Translations under genes and position numbers: made by a program
In this document: positions 43,379 to 53,181 of the stretch, piece after piece
Numbering within the stretch: the first letter of the stretch is position 1
Layout: each line of letters opens with the position of its first letter
Source: Niallia sp. FSL W8-0635
GTDB taxonomy: Bacteria; Bacillota; Bacilli; Bacillales; Cytobacillaceae
Length of the DNA: 64,000 bases
NCBI RefSeq assembly: GCF_038007965.1
Contig: NZ_JBBOYD010000001.1
Coordinates: forward strand, 660,501-724,500
Direction of reading: 5' to 3'
The notes under the pieces: model-generated
Told to the model about the DNA's origin: nothing
Database searches by the model: none
Seen by the model: only the letters and a program-made list of their open reading frames with translations

Positions 43379-46300
43379 GTGCAAAAAGTAACGCGTATTT
43401 GTTTTATCGTATGTTTTATAATCAGTTTAGTTCTACCTTTGAGTAATGTTGCAGCTGAAGAAATACCAACTGAGAATTTAATACAAAACGGATCTTTTGA
43501 AACCACCACAAGTAACAGTAACTGGACAAATAGTATTGGACCTGCACATTGGAGTGATTGGATTCCGAGTGGTAATCCATTGTTAACGGTTGATTCTGCT
43601 ATTTATCATGAGGGAGGAAAGTCCATCTCTATTCAAGCTTCTGAAACAAGCAGAGCTGATGTATTACAAGATGTGGATGTCAAACCTAACCAAGCCTATC
43701 AATTAGCATTTTGGTTCAAAACAGAAAATATCGAAGCATCTTGGGGAGGACTTTTTGTTCGAACACAATATTTAGATATAGATGGTAAAAAAGTTAGCGA
43801 TGGACCATCCACAGAAAAAATAAAAGGTTCCCAAGATTGGAGCTCAAAGGAATTGAATTTAGCTATCCCAAAAAGTGCCAGTAAAGTACGGATAGAGCTA
43901 TTTTTTGAAACAGCAAAAGGTAAAGCTTGGCTTGATGATATAACACTTAAGGAAACTGCGAAAAAGGTGACTGATTTTACATTAAAAGAAAAGGTAATCA
44001 CGCTAGATATCGGCAATACTGTGACCTTGACTCCGGTTTTTACGCCTACTGATGTAACGGATAAAACCGTTTCTTGGACTTCCTCCAATGCTGATATTGC
44101 AGTGGTTAATGAAACTGGTGTTGTTACGGGGATTGCACCAGGGGTGGCAACTATTAAGGCAACATCAAAAGATGGTGGATTTACGGCAGAGAGTTTGGTT
44201 AGTGTAGACTCTGCTGAGACTCCTAAATTTTATGAAGAACTTCGAGTCAATTGGTTCAATAAATTAACGGGTAACGAACTATATGACGCTAGCAATCAGG
44301 ATATGAAAACCTATATGGATAGTTCTGTAGAAAAGATTACAAACGATGATGGAACTGGTATATGGGATTCCATGAATAAGTCCAATGAGCGAACATCTTT
44401 GTGGAATGATAAAGCGAGTACAACTGATTCATCTCATATTACGACGTCCTATCAACGATTAAAAGATATGGCTCTTGCGTATTCTAGTAAAGGTTCAACA
44501 TTGTATGGTAATCAAACGTTAAAGAACGAAATTGTTAGTGGATTAGATTGGTTGTATACCTATCGTTACAATGAAAATAAAAATGAGTATGGAAATTGGT
44601 GGGATTGGGAAATTGGAATTCCTCAAGCATTGAACGATATCATGGTGTTAATGTATGAAGATTTGTCTTCCACTCAAATTAATAAATATATAGGAGCTAT
44701 TGATAGGTTTGTTCCAGATGCTACTAAACGAATTTCTCTTAGTGATCCAAACTTCCGTGAAACAGGTGCTAACCTTTTGGATAAGGCGCTTGTTGTAGCT
44801 CTTCGTGGTGTGCTTGGAAATAATAGCGCAAAAGTCTTGCAGGGTAGTGATTCAATCGGGAAAGAATATCTTTATGTTGATAGCGGGGATGGTGTTTATA
44901 AAGATGGATCTCTTGTTCAACACTATAATATTGCGTATACGGGTGGATATGGAGCAACTTGGGTTGGTCGTACAGCTGATATGTTATATTTGTTAAAAGA
45001 TTCTCCATGGGATATAAAAGACCAAAACGTTAATAATGTGTTTAGCTGGGTAACTGATTCCTTTGAACCACTTATTTATAAAGGGGCAATGATGGACATG
45101 GTGTCGGGAAGAGGTATTTCTCGACAGAGTTCTAGTGATCATATAACTGGTAGGGCAACTATATTAAGTTTGCTTCGTTTGGCTGATGCTGCACCTCCTG
45201 AGAAGGCAGTGACCATTAAACAAATGGTCAAAGAATGGATTCAAACAGATACTACTTTTTCCAATTACGCTAATGGTTTATCGCTTTATCAAATGAATTT
45301 AGTTAACTCTTTAATGAATGATACGACAATTGAGCCTAGGGGAGAGTTAGTAAAAAATCAAATCTTTGCAGGCATGGATCGGGTCGTTCATCTTCGGCCT
45401 GGATTTGGTTTAGGGATTAGTCTGTTTTCTGATAGAATTTCAGGATTTGAATATGGGAATGGAGAAAATAAAAAAGGATGGTATACAGGGGCTGGAGCTA
45501 CTTATTTATTTAACAATGATCTAACACAATTTAGTAATGATTTTTGGCCGACTGTAGATAGTTATCGATTACCAGGTACAACAACAGATCAATCAATAGG
45601 AACATTGAAGGATTGGGAAAGTTACTATAACCCAAGATCTTGGGTTGGAGGTGCTAATCTCAATGGAATTTATGGTACTGTTGGAATGGATTTTTCCCTT
45701 GAAAATTTAACAGGTAGCTCATTGCAAGGTAAAAAATCATGGTTTATGTTCGATGATGAGATTGTTGCATTAGGTGCAGATATTTCGAGCACCAATGACT
45801 CTAAAGTAGAAACGATAATTGAAAATCGACAATTGAATGAGGATGGTAATAATAAGCTGATTGTTAATGGAGAAGAAAAGCTTAATCAACTTGGAGATTC
45901 AGAGACATTAACCAATGTTAAATGGGCTCATTTAGAGGGAAATGTCGAAGGGGCAGATATAGGCTATTATTTTGCTGAATCCCCTAGTTTGAATGGATTA
46001 CGTGAATCAAGAACAGGTTCTTGGAGCGAAATTAATAATGGAGGCTCCACTGAGTCTATTACAAGAAACTATTTAAGTTTGGCGTTTGATCATGGGAAAA
46101 TGCCAACAAATGCTTCCTATTCGTATGTCCTTCTCCCGAATAAAGATGTTAATCAGACAGAAACATACAGTAGGAATGCCGATATAACTTTCCTTGCAAA
46201 TACAGCAGCAGTGCAGGCAGTACAAGAAAAGACACTCGGGATAACAGCGGCAAACTTTTATAAAGAGGGAACAGTTGACTTTATTACTGTCCAAAACCCT

Positions 46301-47017
46301 TCCTCGGTTATGGTACAAGAAGCGGGGGATGGGTTAACTCTTTCAGTATCTGATCCAACGCAAAAACAAGATAAAATTATCGTTGAATTAAACAAAACGG
46401 GACTAGATATAGATAAAAAAGATGAAACAATAAAAGTCGTACAAACATCTCCAACATTAAAGGTTGAAGTTAATGTTGCTGGTTCGATAGGAAAAACGCA
46501 TTCTATCCAGTTCATAGATAAGACAGCACCTACCGTAATAGCACCAAAATTACAAGACTTATATCGAACAGATTCACTCAATCTAGAGTTTGATATTTCT
46601 GATTCCTTTAGCGAGATATCAAGTGAAAAATTCAAGATGGATGGGATAGAGATAAGTAATCCAATAGAAATAAAACCTTTTTCACTATCTATAGGAAATC
46701 ACACTATTGAAGTTACCGTAACTGATCTGGCTGGAAATGTTACAAACGAAACCTATAAATTAAAGGTTAAAATGGACATTGATCATTTAGATGAGGCAAT
46801 TAACTATGGAAGGGAAAAGGAATGGATTACGAATGAAGGGATAGCTACGAGTCTACTCTCTAAGATAGGAACCCTTCAGGCTGGAAAGATGGAAAACAAA
46901 CAAACACAGAATCGTTTGCATGCATTGGAAAATCAAGTTCGGGCACAATCTGGCAAAAAGATTAATACAGCCTATGCAAATTCTTTGCTTGAAGATATTT
47001 CTTATCTACTTAAATAG
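43379..47017 (+). CDS. Secreted polysaccharide lyase family 8 (hyaluronate/chondroitin-type lyase)
   Basis: 1212 residues, GTG start. Signal peptide about 1-26 (ICFIVCFIISLVLPLSNVAA). Carbohydrate-binding jelly roll about 30-190. Bacterial Ig-like (Big_2) domain about 195-275 (TVSWTSSNADIAVVNETGVV). PL8 alpha/alpha toroid from about 280 with the catalytic trio N465, H515, Y524. The 50- and 9-residue spacing equals that of pneumococcal hyaluronate lyase (N349/H399/Y408). Beta-sandwich domains, an Ig-like stretch, and a C-terminal FIMAH-type helical domain (about 1130-1212) follow. Cuts glycosaminoglycan outside the cell to the disaccharides imported by the PTS. Hyaluronan versus chondroitin versus xanthan is undecided. 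Confidence 0.93.
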   Translation: MQKVTRICFIVCFIISLVLPLSNVAAEEIPTENLIQNGSFETTTSNSNWTNSIGPAHWSDWIPSGNPLLTVDSAIYHEGGKSISIQASETSRADVLQDVDVKPNQAYQLAFWFKTENIEASWGGLFVRTQYLDIDGKKVSDGPSTEKIKGSQDWSSKELNLAIPKSASKVRIELFFETAKGKAWLDDITLKETAKKVTDFTLKEKVITLDIGNTVTLTPVFTPTDVTDKTVSWTSSNADIAVVNETGVVTGIAPGVATIKATSKDGGFTAESLVSVDSAETPKFYEELRVNWFNKLTGNELYDASNQDMKTYMDSSVEKITNDDGTGIWDSMNKSNERTSLWNDKASTTDSSHITTSYQRLKDMALAYSSKGSTLYGNQTLKNEIVSGLDWLYTYRYNENKNEYGNWWDWEIGIPQALNDIMVLMYEDLSSTQINKYIGAIDRFVPDATKRISLSDPNFRETGANLLDKALVVALRGVLGNNSAKVLQGSDSIGKEYLYVDSGDGVYKDGSLVQHYNIAYTGGYGATWVGRTADMLYLLKDSPWDIKDQNVNNVFSWVTDSFEPLIYKGAMMDMVSGRGISRQSSSDHITGRATILSLLRLADAAPPEKAVTIKQMVKEWIQTDTTFSNYANGLSLYQMNLVNSLMNDTTIEPRGELVKNQIFAGMDRVVHLRPGFGLGISLFSDRISGFEYGNGENKKGWYTGAGATYLFNNDLTQFSNDFWPTVDSYRLPGTTTDQSIGTLKDWESYYNPRSWVGGANLNGIYGTVGMDFSLENLTGSSLQGKKSWFMFDDEIVALGADISSTNDSKVETIIENRQLNEDGNNKLIVNGEEKLNQLGDSETLTNVKWAHLEGNVEGADIGYYFAESPSLNGLRESRTGSWSEINNGGSTESITRNYLSLAFDHGKMPTNASYSYVLLPNKDVNQTETYSRNADITFLANTAAVQAVQEKTLGITAANFYKEGTVDFITVQNPSSVMVQEAGDGLTLSVSDPTQKQDKIIVELNKTGLDIDKKDETIKVVQTSPTLKVEVNVAGSIGKTHSIQFIDKTAPTVIAPKLQDLYRTDSLNLEFDISDSFSEISSEKFKMDGIEISNPIEIKPFSLSIGNHTIEVTVTDLAGNVTNETYKLKVKMDIDHLDEAINYGREKEWITNEGIATSLLSKIGTLQAGKMENKQTQNRLHALENQVRAQSGKKINTAYANSLLEDISYLLK

Positions 47018-47117
47018 CTTAGGAAATATTTTAACCTTAAAATTGGGGTGATTGCCTCTATATTGGTACTAACTGACGTGAGAGAGACTGTGTGACATAA
47101 GCATTTCAACCAAAAAT

Positions 47118-47162
47118 AAACACGAATATGTATGAGATTAATACGCACACATATTCGTGTTT
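47118..47162 (+). terminator. Hairpin terminator downstream of the lyase
   Basis: AAACACGAATATGT (47118-47131) and ACATATTCGTGTTT (47149-47162) are perfect 14-bp arms, 100 bp after the lyase stop. Confidence 0.6.
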
Positions 47163-47195
47163 ATTGGTTTAGAAAAAGGTTTGAAAACGATGTGA

Positions 47196-47320
47196 AATGG
47201 AGCGGAGGACACTCGAATCCTGCGGGAAATAGAGGAAAGGCTGAGACCCCGCAGCATAGCGATTTCAATTTCCTCCTCTGCGCATCGTGCATCTGTAGCG
47301 CAATGGAACGACTAAGTTTT
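47196..47320. repeat. Bacillus-type intergenic repeat (GGAGCGGAGGACAC...CCTGCGGG...CCCCGCAG)
   Basis: GGAGCGGAGGACACTCGAAT, CCTGCGGG (47219-47226) and CTGAGACCCCGCAG (47241-47254) match the dispersed repeat I know from many Bacillaceae genomes (core TCCTGCGGGA...GAGACCCCGCAG). The 47018-47649 gap otherwise holds the hairpin at 47118 and no gene. Confidence 0.65.
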
Positions 47321-47649
47321 TACACTTGACTATATTTAAAAACATAAATAACCATCATAAGAAAGTAGCTTTATTTAAGAGCTAGATTAAAGATTGTTCG
47401 TCTTTACAGATTGGTTATTTAGTTTTATCCCAGCCACTTTTGCCAAAACATCATAAATACTTTATAGGTAAAAAAGTCACATTCTCCTGCATTTTTCTCA
47501 TTCAAAGTTTAATATTATAGAAATTATCAAACTTTGAAGGCTTTATCTGTTTGATTATCTAAGTAGTGAGAATAAATGCTAAAAAAATTCATCCAAACGT
47601 AAACATTAGCAATTTTTAGGAAATAATATTCTTAATGAATGTTTAAAGG

Positions 47650-48174
47650 GTGGGTAGGATGAAAATAATGAAATATTCAAAGACATTATTGTCTTTGACC
47701 ATGATAATGCCTTGGGTTACTGCGCTGTTATTAGGGAAGAAAACGTTTAAACTTTATTTGCCAGCAGGCATATTTATTGCTTTAATGGTAAGATTAGCGA
47801 ATGTCGTCGCCAAAAAGCGAAAATGGTGGTGGTGGTATGAAACACTTCATCCTAGATTATCAGGAGTAATTCCTTTTATGCTTGGTCCCTTTTTTGTTGG
47901 TTCGATTTGGATATTAAAATGGACATATGGGAAGTTTTTTAGATATTTTGTCGTGAATATGCTATTTGATGGAATGTTTACATATGTTGGAGTGCCTATT
48001 TTAACAAAATTCGGTGTAGCATCATTAGTACGAATGAAAAAAATTCAATTAATGTATGTTTTTATATTTTTGACGTTAATCTTATATGCATTTCAATTTT
48101 TATATGAAAATTTCTATCTTACTAAGTGGAGACTTATTAAGATGGGGAAAAAATTCAATAAAATGCAGGGTTAA
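47650..48174 (+). CDS. Membrane protein of unknown function
   Basis: 174 residues, about four to five membrane helices (LLSLTMIMPWVTALLLGKK, YLPAGIFIALMVRLANVVAK, GVIPFMLGPFFVGSIWILKW, MYVFIFLTLILYAFQFLY). An unusual KKRKWWWWYETLHP cluster sits at the membrane boundary. Bacillaceae have families of small integral proteins of this look near CBO0543-type genes; I cannot assign a role. A bidirectional terminator follows. Confidence 0.75.
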   Translation: MGRMKIMKYSKTLLSLTMIMPWVTALLLGKKTFKLYLPAGIFIALMVRLANVVAKKRKWWWWYETLHPRLSGVIPFMLGPFFVGSIWILKWTYGKFFRYFVVNMLFDGMFTYVGVPILTKFGVASLVRMKKIQLMYVFIFLTLILYAFQFLYENFYLTKWRLIKMGKKFNKMQG

Positions 48175-48181
48175 ATAATAA

Positions 48182-48224
48182 ATGGAAAGAATGAATCAAG
48201 AAATAGCTGATTCATTCTTTCCAT
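48182..48224. terminator. Bidirectional terminator
   Basis: ATGGAAAGAATGAATCA (48182-48198) and TGATTCATTCTTTCCAT (48208-48224), perfect 17-bp arms, then TTTTAC. Between convergent genes. Confidence 0.85.
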
Positions 48225-48235
48225 TTTTACTCGTA

Positions 48236-49345
48236 TTAAATATAGGGCAGTACATCTTGTTTTTCTGGAAAATGGTTAGCTATACAGACTTTATTTCTGC
48301 CAGAATTTTTTGCATAATAAAGAGCTCTGTCAGCATCATCAATAATATCTATTGCTTGGATAGTTGTTTCATTGTAGCAAGCTATTCCTATTGAAACGGT
48401 TATATGGATTTCCTCTTCTAAAGCATAGAAAGGATATGCCTCTACCGTCTTTCGAATGTTTTCTGCCATTTCTTTTGCTTTTTCCAAAGGACAATCTAAT
48501 AATAATACGGTAAACTCTTCGCCGCCATTTCTACTGACAACATCATATGACTTGGTACACTTTTTTAATATTTCCCCAAGTTTTTTCAATATTTCATCCC
48601 CCTTTATGTGGCCATATCGATCATTAATTTTCTTAAAGAAATCAATGTCAATATAAAGGAGGGAAAGTTTTTCTTCCCTAGCATCTACCTGTTTTATTAA
48701 GGAATTAAAGAGATGGTCAAAATTTCTATAATTATTTAATCCAGTTAATCCGTCTGTAGTTGACTCATTTCTATATTTTTCAAACAGTAATTGAATCGAT
48801 CTTAAGTGGTTTATGACATAAAATCCAATAAATCCCCCAAGATAGGAAATTATCCAATAGGTTGGAATTAATACAAGGAGAATATTCCATTCCTTAATTA
48901 AATAGATGGCGAAAATGGTAAAAATAAAATTATTCCAAGATAAGCATGAAATGATTTTGTTTTTTGTAGATATGGTACAACAAGTAAAGAATACTGCGCC
49001 AAGAGTAGATAAAGAAATGAGTGCAAGGGCACAAAAAGTTGCCAAATTTATACCCAAGAATAACCGCCCTATCATGATTAAAATCATGGAGATAAAGGCA
49101 GGAATGGCTCCTCCATAAAAAGCTAAAATCATAATTGGAATATGCCTGAGATCTATAATGGCATCATCAATATGGATACTATATTGCATGAGAATATTTC
49201 CGAGAATACCTCCTACAATCCCAGTTGTTAATTTCCTATTTATCGACGACTGTCGATTTAAAGGTTTTTGTTTGGTTATTTGACTATACAAAAAAAGTAA
49301 TGACACCAATATTGAAAGATTAGAAACTAGATCTTTAATTATCAT
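48236..49345 (-). CDS. Diguanylate cyclase with 5TMR-type membrane sensor
   Basis: 369 residues. An N-terminal 5TM receptor region (LRHIPIMILAFYGGAIPAFI) of the same kind as in the kinase at 31776 is followed by a GGDEF domain: STTDGLTGLNNYRNFD, YIDIDFFKKINDRYGHIKGD, SRNGGEEFTVLLLD, TVSIGIACY. The active site is GGEEF, which is catalytically competent in known cyclases. The I-site position reads KSYD instead of RxxD, so product inhibition may be weak. Makes c-di-GMP at the membrane. Confidence 0.92.
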   Translation of the reverse strand: MIIKDLVSNLSILVSLLFLYSQITKQKPLNRQSSINRKLTTGIVGGILGNILMQYSIHIDDAIIDLRHIPIMILAFYGGAIPAFISMILIMIGRLFLGINLATFCALALISLSTLGAVFFTCCTISTKNKIISCLSWNNFIFTIFAIYLIKEWNILLVLIPTYWIISYLGGFIGFYVINHLRSIQLLFEKYRNESTTDGLTGLNNYRNFDHLFNSLIKQVDAREEKLSLLYIDIDFFKKINDRYGHIKGDEILKKLGEILKKCTKSYDVVSRNGGEEFTVLLLDCPLEKAKEMAENIRKTVEAYPFYALEEEIHITVSIGIACYNETTIQAIDIIDDADRALYYAKNSGRNKVCIANHFPEKQDVLPYI

Positions 49346-49523
49346 AATTTATCACCTGAATTAAAATAGTATAATTGTAAAGGAAATGGAATTTTCTTAG
49401 TATGGTCAATAATGGAAATAATTATTTGGGGAGAATAGGATAAAAAAGTTAACAAAAAGGATATTAATACAGATATTGGTAAAAATAAGAAGAGAACATT
49501 TGGATGTTTAAGGAGAAGGCAAA

Positions 49524-50030
49524 ATGCATTTAGTTGTAATCATCATTATCCTCTTGCTAAATTGGAAGTATCAAACTGTCCATAAATGGAGAAAGTATCA
49601 CACAACTATGTTATTTATTAGCTTATGTGATCTCCTATATCATTGTATTTGTAGTGATTTCAAATTGTGGAATTATAATCCAGATTGGCCAATATCTTCT
49701 CCAATTATAACTAATTTAATCTATTCATTAATATTTCTACCTGCGACCGCATTACTATTTTTGGCGAATTATTCTCCCCAAAAAACGATTCTCGCAAAAG
49801 GATTATATATGATGAAATGGATTATTATTTATATGATAGGTGAATGTATATTTGTTTTGACACAAAATATGACCCATACCAATGGTTGGAGTTTGTGGTG
49901 GTCATTATTATTTTATTTTCTTATGTTCCCCATCTTACTATTGCATCATAAAAAAACAAATCTTGCTTATGTAGTCAGTGCAGTTGTGATTAGTATCTTC
50001 ATTATTATATTTGAGGTACCATTAAAGTAG
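49524..50030 (+). CDS. CBO0543-like small membrane protein
   Basis: 168 residues with about five membrane helices. WRKYHTTMLFISLCDLLYHC and LIYSLIFLPATALLFLANYS match the pattern of the CBO0543 family of clostridia and bacilli, function unknown. AAGGAGAAGG precedes the ATG. It lies between two diguanylate cyclase genes, but no functional link can be shown. Confidence 0.65.
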   Translation: MHLVVIIIILLLNWKYQTVHKWRKYHTTMLFISLCDLLYHCICSDFKLWNYNPDWPISSPIITNLIYSLIFLPATALLFLANYSPQKTILAKGLYMMKWIIIYMIGECIFVLTQNMTHTNGWSLWWSLLFYFLMFPILLLHHKKTNLAYVVSAVVISIFIIIFEVPLK

Positions 50031-50111
50031 TGCAGTATCTTTAAATAGGCAATACCTCTCACTTAACCCCAGGTAGAACATCGATTATTTCTACTTTTAG
50101 GAGAATAAGAT

Positions 50112-51176
50112 ATGGATTTTCTTTCCCGAAAAACAAAAGGACTTTTTTTTATATTAGTAGCTTTAGCGATTATAGAAATAATCGTTGGATTTACTGGTTC
50201 AAAAGAAAAATGGGAGATGCTTGTTACTCTTACGTTGCAAATTCTTCAGGTAATTTTGTTTCTTTTACTTATGGGCTTTCTTAATAATACGATTCGTCAG
50301 TCAACAGACAAAGAAAAACAGTATCGAAAATTACTGGATCTTTCACCAGAAGCTATTTTTGTTCATCGAAAAGGAAGGATTGCCTATACCAACGAAGCTG
50401 GAGCAAAATTATTTGGAATTAATAAACCAGTGGAATTAATAAATTTATCCTGGAAAGAAATTTTGAATGCTAAATCCTATGAAAGTTTAAGATTATCAAG
50501 TGATAAATATGAGATTGATCAGCAATTTAAAATCCATCATTTTAATTTATACGATGACGGAGGAAATATACGTTACATTGAAGCGAAATCAACCTATATC
50601 TTGTTTGATGGAGAACCGGCAAGAGAAGTCATTGCAAGAGACATAACCGTTCAGGAAACAAATAAACAAAGGTTAAAGAAATTATCTTATATAGATGCTT
50701 TAACCCAAATCCCAAATCGCAGAAGTCTGCTGGAACAGCTTGAGCAAATAATCAAAGAATCGAAACAAAACAATAAGAGTTTTGGAATTATGTTTGTTGA
50801 TTTAGATGGTTTTAAACAAATCAACGATACGTATGGACATGCCAAGGGAGACTTTTTGTTAAAGCAAGTTAGTGAATACCTTAAACTTTGTGTAAGGGAA
50901 GAAGATACAGTTGGAAGGTTTGGAGGAGATGAATTTATCATAATTTTGCCCTATGCTGTACAAACGGATTGTATATCAATAGCAAAAAAAATAATCGATA
51001 ATATGCCTTTATTTATCTCGGGCTATCATGATCAAGTGACATTAAGCATTGGAATTTCTCTTTATCCTCAAGACGCTAATGACCTTGATACAATAATGAA
51101 ACTTGCAGATAAAGCTATGTATACTGCAAAGAAACGTGGTAAAAATAATTATCAGCTTTTTGGCAACAGCACGTAA
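50112..51176 (+). CDS. Diguanylate cyclase with PAS domain
   Basis: 354 residues. Two N-terminal membrane helices (GLFFILVALAIIEIIVGFTG and LQILQVILFLLLMGFL), a PAS domain about 70-185 (LLDLSPEAIFVHRKGRIAYT), and a GGDEF domain: YIDALTQIPNRRSLLEQLEQ, MFVDLDGFKQINDTYGHAKG, REEDTVGRFGGDEFIIILP, SIGISLYPQDAND. Here both the GGDEF site and the inhibitory RxxD site (REED, five residues before) are intact. Confidence 0.94.
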   Translation: MDFLSRKTKGLFFILVALAIIEIIVGFTGSKEKWEMLVTLTLQILQVILFLLLMGFLNNTIRQSTDKEKQYRKLLDLSPEAIFVHRKGRIAYTNEAGAKLFGINKPVELINLSWKEILNAKSYESLRLSSDKYEIDQQFKIHHFNLYDDGGNIRYIEAKSTYILFDGEPAREVIARDITVQETNKQRLKKLSYIDALTQIPNRRSLLEQLEQIIKESKQNNKSFGIMFVDLDGFKQINDTYGHAKGDFLLKQVSEYLKLCVREEDTVGRFGGDEFIIILPYAVQTDCISIAKKIIDNMPLFISGYHDQVTLSIGISLYPQDANDLDTIMKLADKAMYTAKKRGKNNYQLFGNST

Positions 51177-51301
51177 ATGCTTATAGAAAAACAAGATAAC
51201 CTATCAGCATGGTAAAAAAATAGTTATATTTACCCCATTGCTTTCAAAAAAAATGATATATTTTAAAGTATGTATGAAGATTAAGAACTTAAGGGGTATC
51301 C

Positions 51302-52531
51302 ATGAAAGAGATCAAAAATAATTTAAATACAAATATTTACTATATTATTGTTTGGGCTATTATAGCTATTATCATAGGAGGGTTATTTATTGATAACCCA
51401 CGATTAAGTGATTTCGGATGGAGTTTTATTTTTCAACTTGTCTTGGCGTTCAGTTTATCTATGTTTTTATTACTTTATCCTAAGAAGGAAACGGATATTT
51501 TTCGAATAAGTATCATCGTATTAGCATCTATTTACTTCTATTCCCTTTTTCTTTTTTACCCAGATACTGGATCTAACTTTATTTTACTATGTTTTATACC
51601 AGCCCTATCCATTTTATTTTTTAATTCAAAGCTTTTTTATTTTACCTTGTGTATAAATGGTGGATTGATCCTCTTTTTATTTGGTTACATTACATTTATG
51701 AATCAAAAGCCTCAATATAGTTATTTAGAACAGGATTTAATCGGAAATGTATTAAACTTTATTGCAAGCCAAATTATCATTTATTTTATCTTTTATTTAA
51801 CGAATGGACGCATGAAAAAGCAGCAATTATATTACGAACAAATTCAGCAGTCTGAGCGTCTAAAGACATCTGGCCAACTTGCAGCTGCTGTAGCCCATGA
51901 GATTCGAAATCCTCTAACTGTTGTGAAGGGATTTTTACAGTTATATGAAAAGGATAACTCTTTTTCCACCAATCAAAAACGGAATTTCACCTTGATGATA
52001 GATGAATTAAATATGGCTGAACAGGTAATTTCACAATTCTTAACGATGGCTAAGCCAGAGCAAGAAAAACTTACAGAGCTAGTAGATGTGAAGGGTGTTC
52101 TTCAGAGTGTGACAGATTTGCTCCATTCATACGGACTTTTACATGATAATCGCATCGAATTAAAGGTTACAGAGGATTGTACTATTTCTGCGAACGTCAT
52201 AGAGTTAAAGCAATTGCTTATAAATATTATTAAAAACGCCATTGAGGCATCTAATTATGGCGATTTAGTAATCGTGACAGCTGAAAGGGAAAAGGATTAT
52301 GTCGTAATGAAAGTAATTGATCACGGAAAAGGAATGTCCGATGCAGAAGTTGCCTCTCTTGGTACCCCTTTTTATTCTTTAAAAAGTAAAGGAACAGGTT
52401 TGGGCTTAATGATTTGCTTTAATATTGTCGAAAAATATAATGGCAAGATAGAATTCAAAAGCTCAAAAAATCATGGAACAACTGCAACGATTCGCTTTCC
52501 GTATTATGATAGAACAAAGCTATTTCGATAA
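51302..52531 (+). CDS. Sensor histidine kinase, KinB-like
   Basis: 409 residues. Six predicted membrane helices in the first 180 residues, then HisKA (SGQLAAAVAHEIRNPLTVVK) and HATPase_c (LLINIIKNAIEASNYGDLVI, IDHGKGMSDAEVASLG, GTGLGLMICFNIVEKYNG). The organisation matches sporulation kinases such as KinB. No adjacent response regulator, consistent with feeding Spo0F. The ATG follows AAGGGG. Confidence 0.9.
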   Translation: MKEIKNNLNTNIYYIIVWAIIAIIIGGLFIDNPRLSDFGWSFIFQLVLAFSLSMFLLLYPKKETDIFRISIIVLASIYFYSLFLFYPDTGSNFILLCFIPALSILFFNSKLFYFTLCINGGLILFLFGYITFMNQKPQYSYLEQDLIGNVLNFIASQIIIYFIFYLTNGRMKKQQLYYEQIQQSERLKTSGQLAAAVAHEIRNPLTVVKGFLQLYEKDNSFSTNQKRNFTLMIDELNMAEQVISQFLTMAKPEQEKLTELVDVKGVLQSVTDLLHSYGLLHDNRIELKVTEDCTISANVIELKQLLINIIKNAIEASNYGDLVIVTAEREKDYVVMKVIDHGKGMSDAEVASLGTPFYSLKSKGTGLGLMICFNIVEKYNGKIEFKSSKNHGTTATIRFPYYDRTKLFR

Positions 52532-52672
52532 AGTAAATTTGCTATTAAGGAACTATACATTTTTGCAGTATTTATTTATGATAAGATAGCACTACACTAG
52601 TCTATCTATAAGAAGTTATTAAGATAGACTAGAAAAGAAAAGGGTGTAGTTTTGTAAATTGGAGGTCAAACA

Positions 52673-53167
52673 ATGGAAAATAATGATATATTGATTCGTT
52701 TAAGATACGCATTAGAAATAAAAAATAGTGAAATGGCAGAAATATTTAAGCTTGGTGGGAAAGAGATATCTGTACCGGAAGTGGTAAAGATTCTTAAAAA
52801 AGTAGATGAAGAAGCAGAGGATGACGATCAAATCAAATTAACGAATAGTATGTTAGATTCGTTTCTGAATGGCTTTATTATTTACAAAAGAGGAAAGCAA
52901 GAGCCTAAACCAGGACAAACTAGTACACCAGAATCATCGATAAAAAATAGTACGAGTGTAAACAATATCCTGTTAAAGAAAGTCAAAATCGCATTGGCAC
53001 TAACGACTGAGGATATGATAGATATATTTAAAAAAGCGGGATTAAATGTATCTAAAGGAGAACTTGGAGCTTTTTTAAGAAAAGAAGGTCATAAAAATTA
53101 TAAAGTATGCTTAGATAATTTCGCTAGAAACTTCTTAAAAGGACTGGCGATAAAATATAGAGGATAA
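52673..53167 (+). CDS. DUF1456 (YehS-like) protein
   Basis: 164 residues made of two repeats of the family unit: NNDILIRLRYALEIKNSEMA with LDSFLNGFIIYKRG, and NNILLKKVKIALALTTEDMI with LDNFARNFLKGLAIK, joined by a Pro/Ser-rich linker. Cytosolic, function unknown. TTGGAGG precedes the ATG. Confidence 0.88.
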   Translation: MENNDILIRLRYALEIKNSEMAEIFKLGGKEISVPEVVKILKKVDEEAEDDDQIKLTNSMLDSFLNGFIIYKRGKQEPKPGQTSTPESSIKNSTSVNNILLKKVKIALALTTEDMIDIFKKAGLNVSKGELGAFLRKEGHKNYKVCLDNFARNFLKGLAIKYRG

Positions 53168-53181
53168 AAGCAGTAAAGGAT

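Noticed and set aside
47132..47329. 65-codon ORF over the intergenic repeat
   Set aside because: It overlaps the hairpin and the dispersed Bacillus repeat, lacks an RBS, and has no protein-like pattern.
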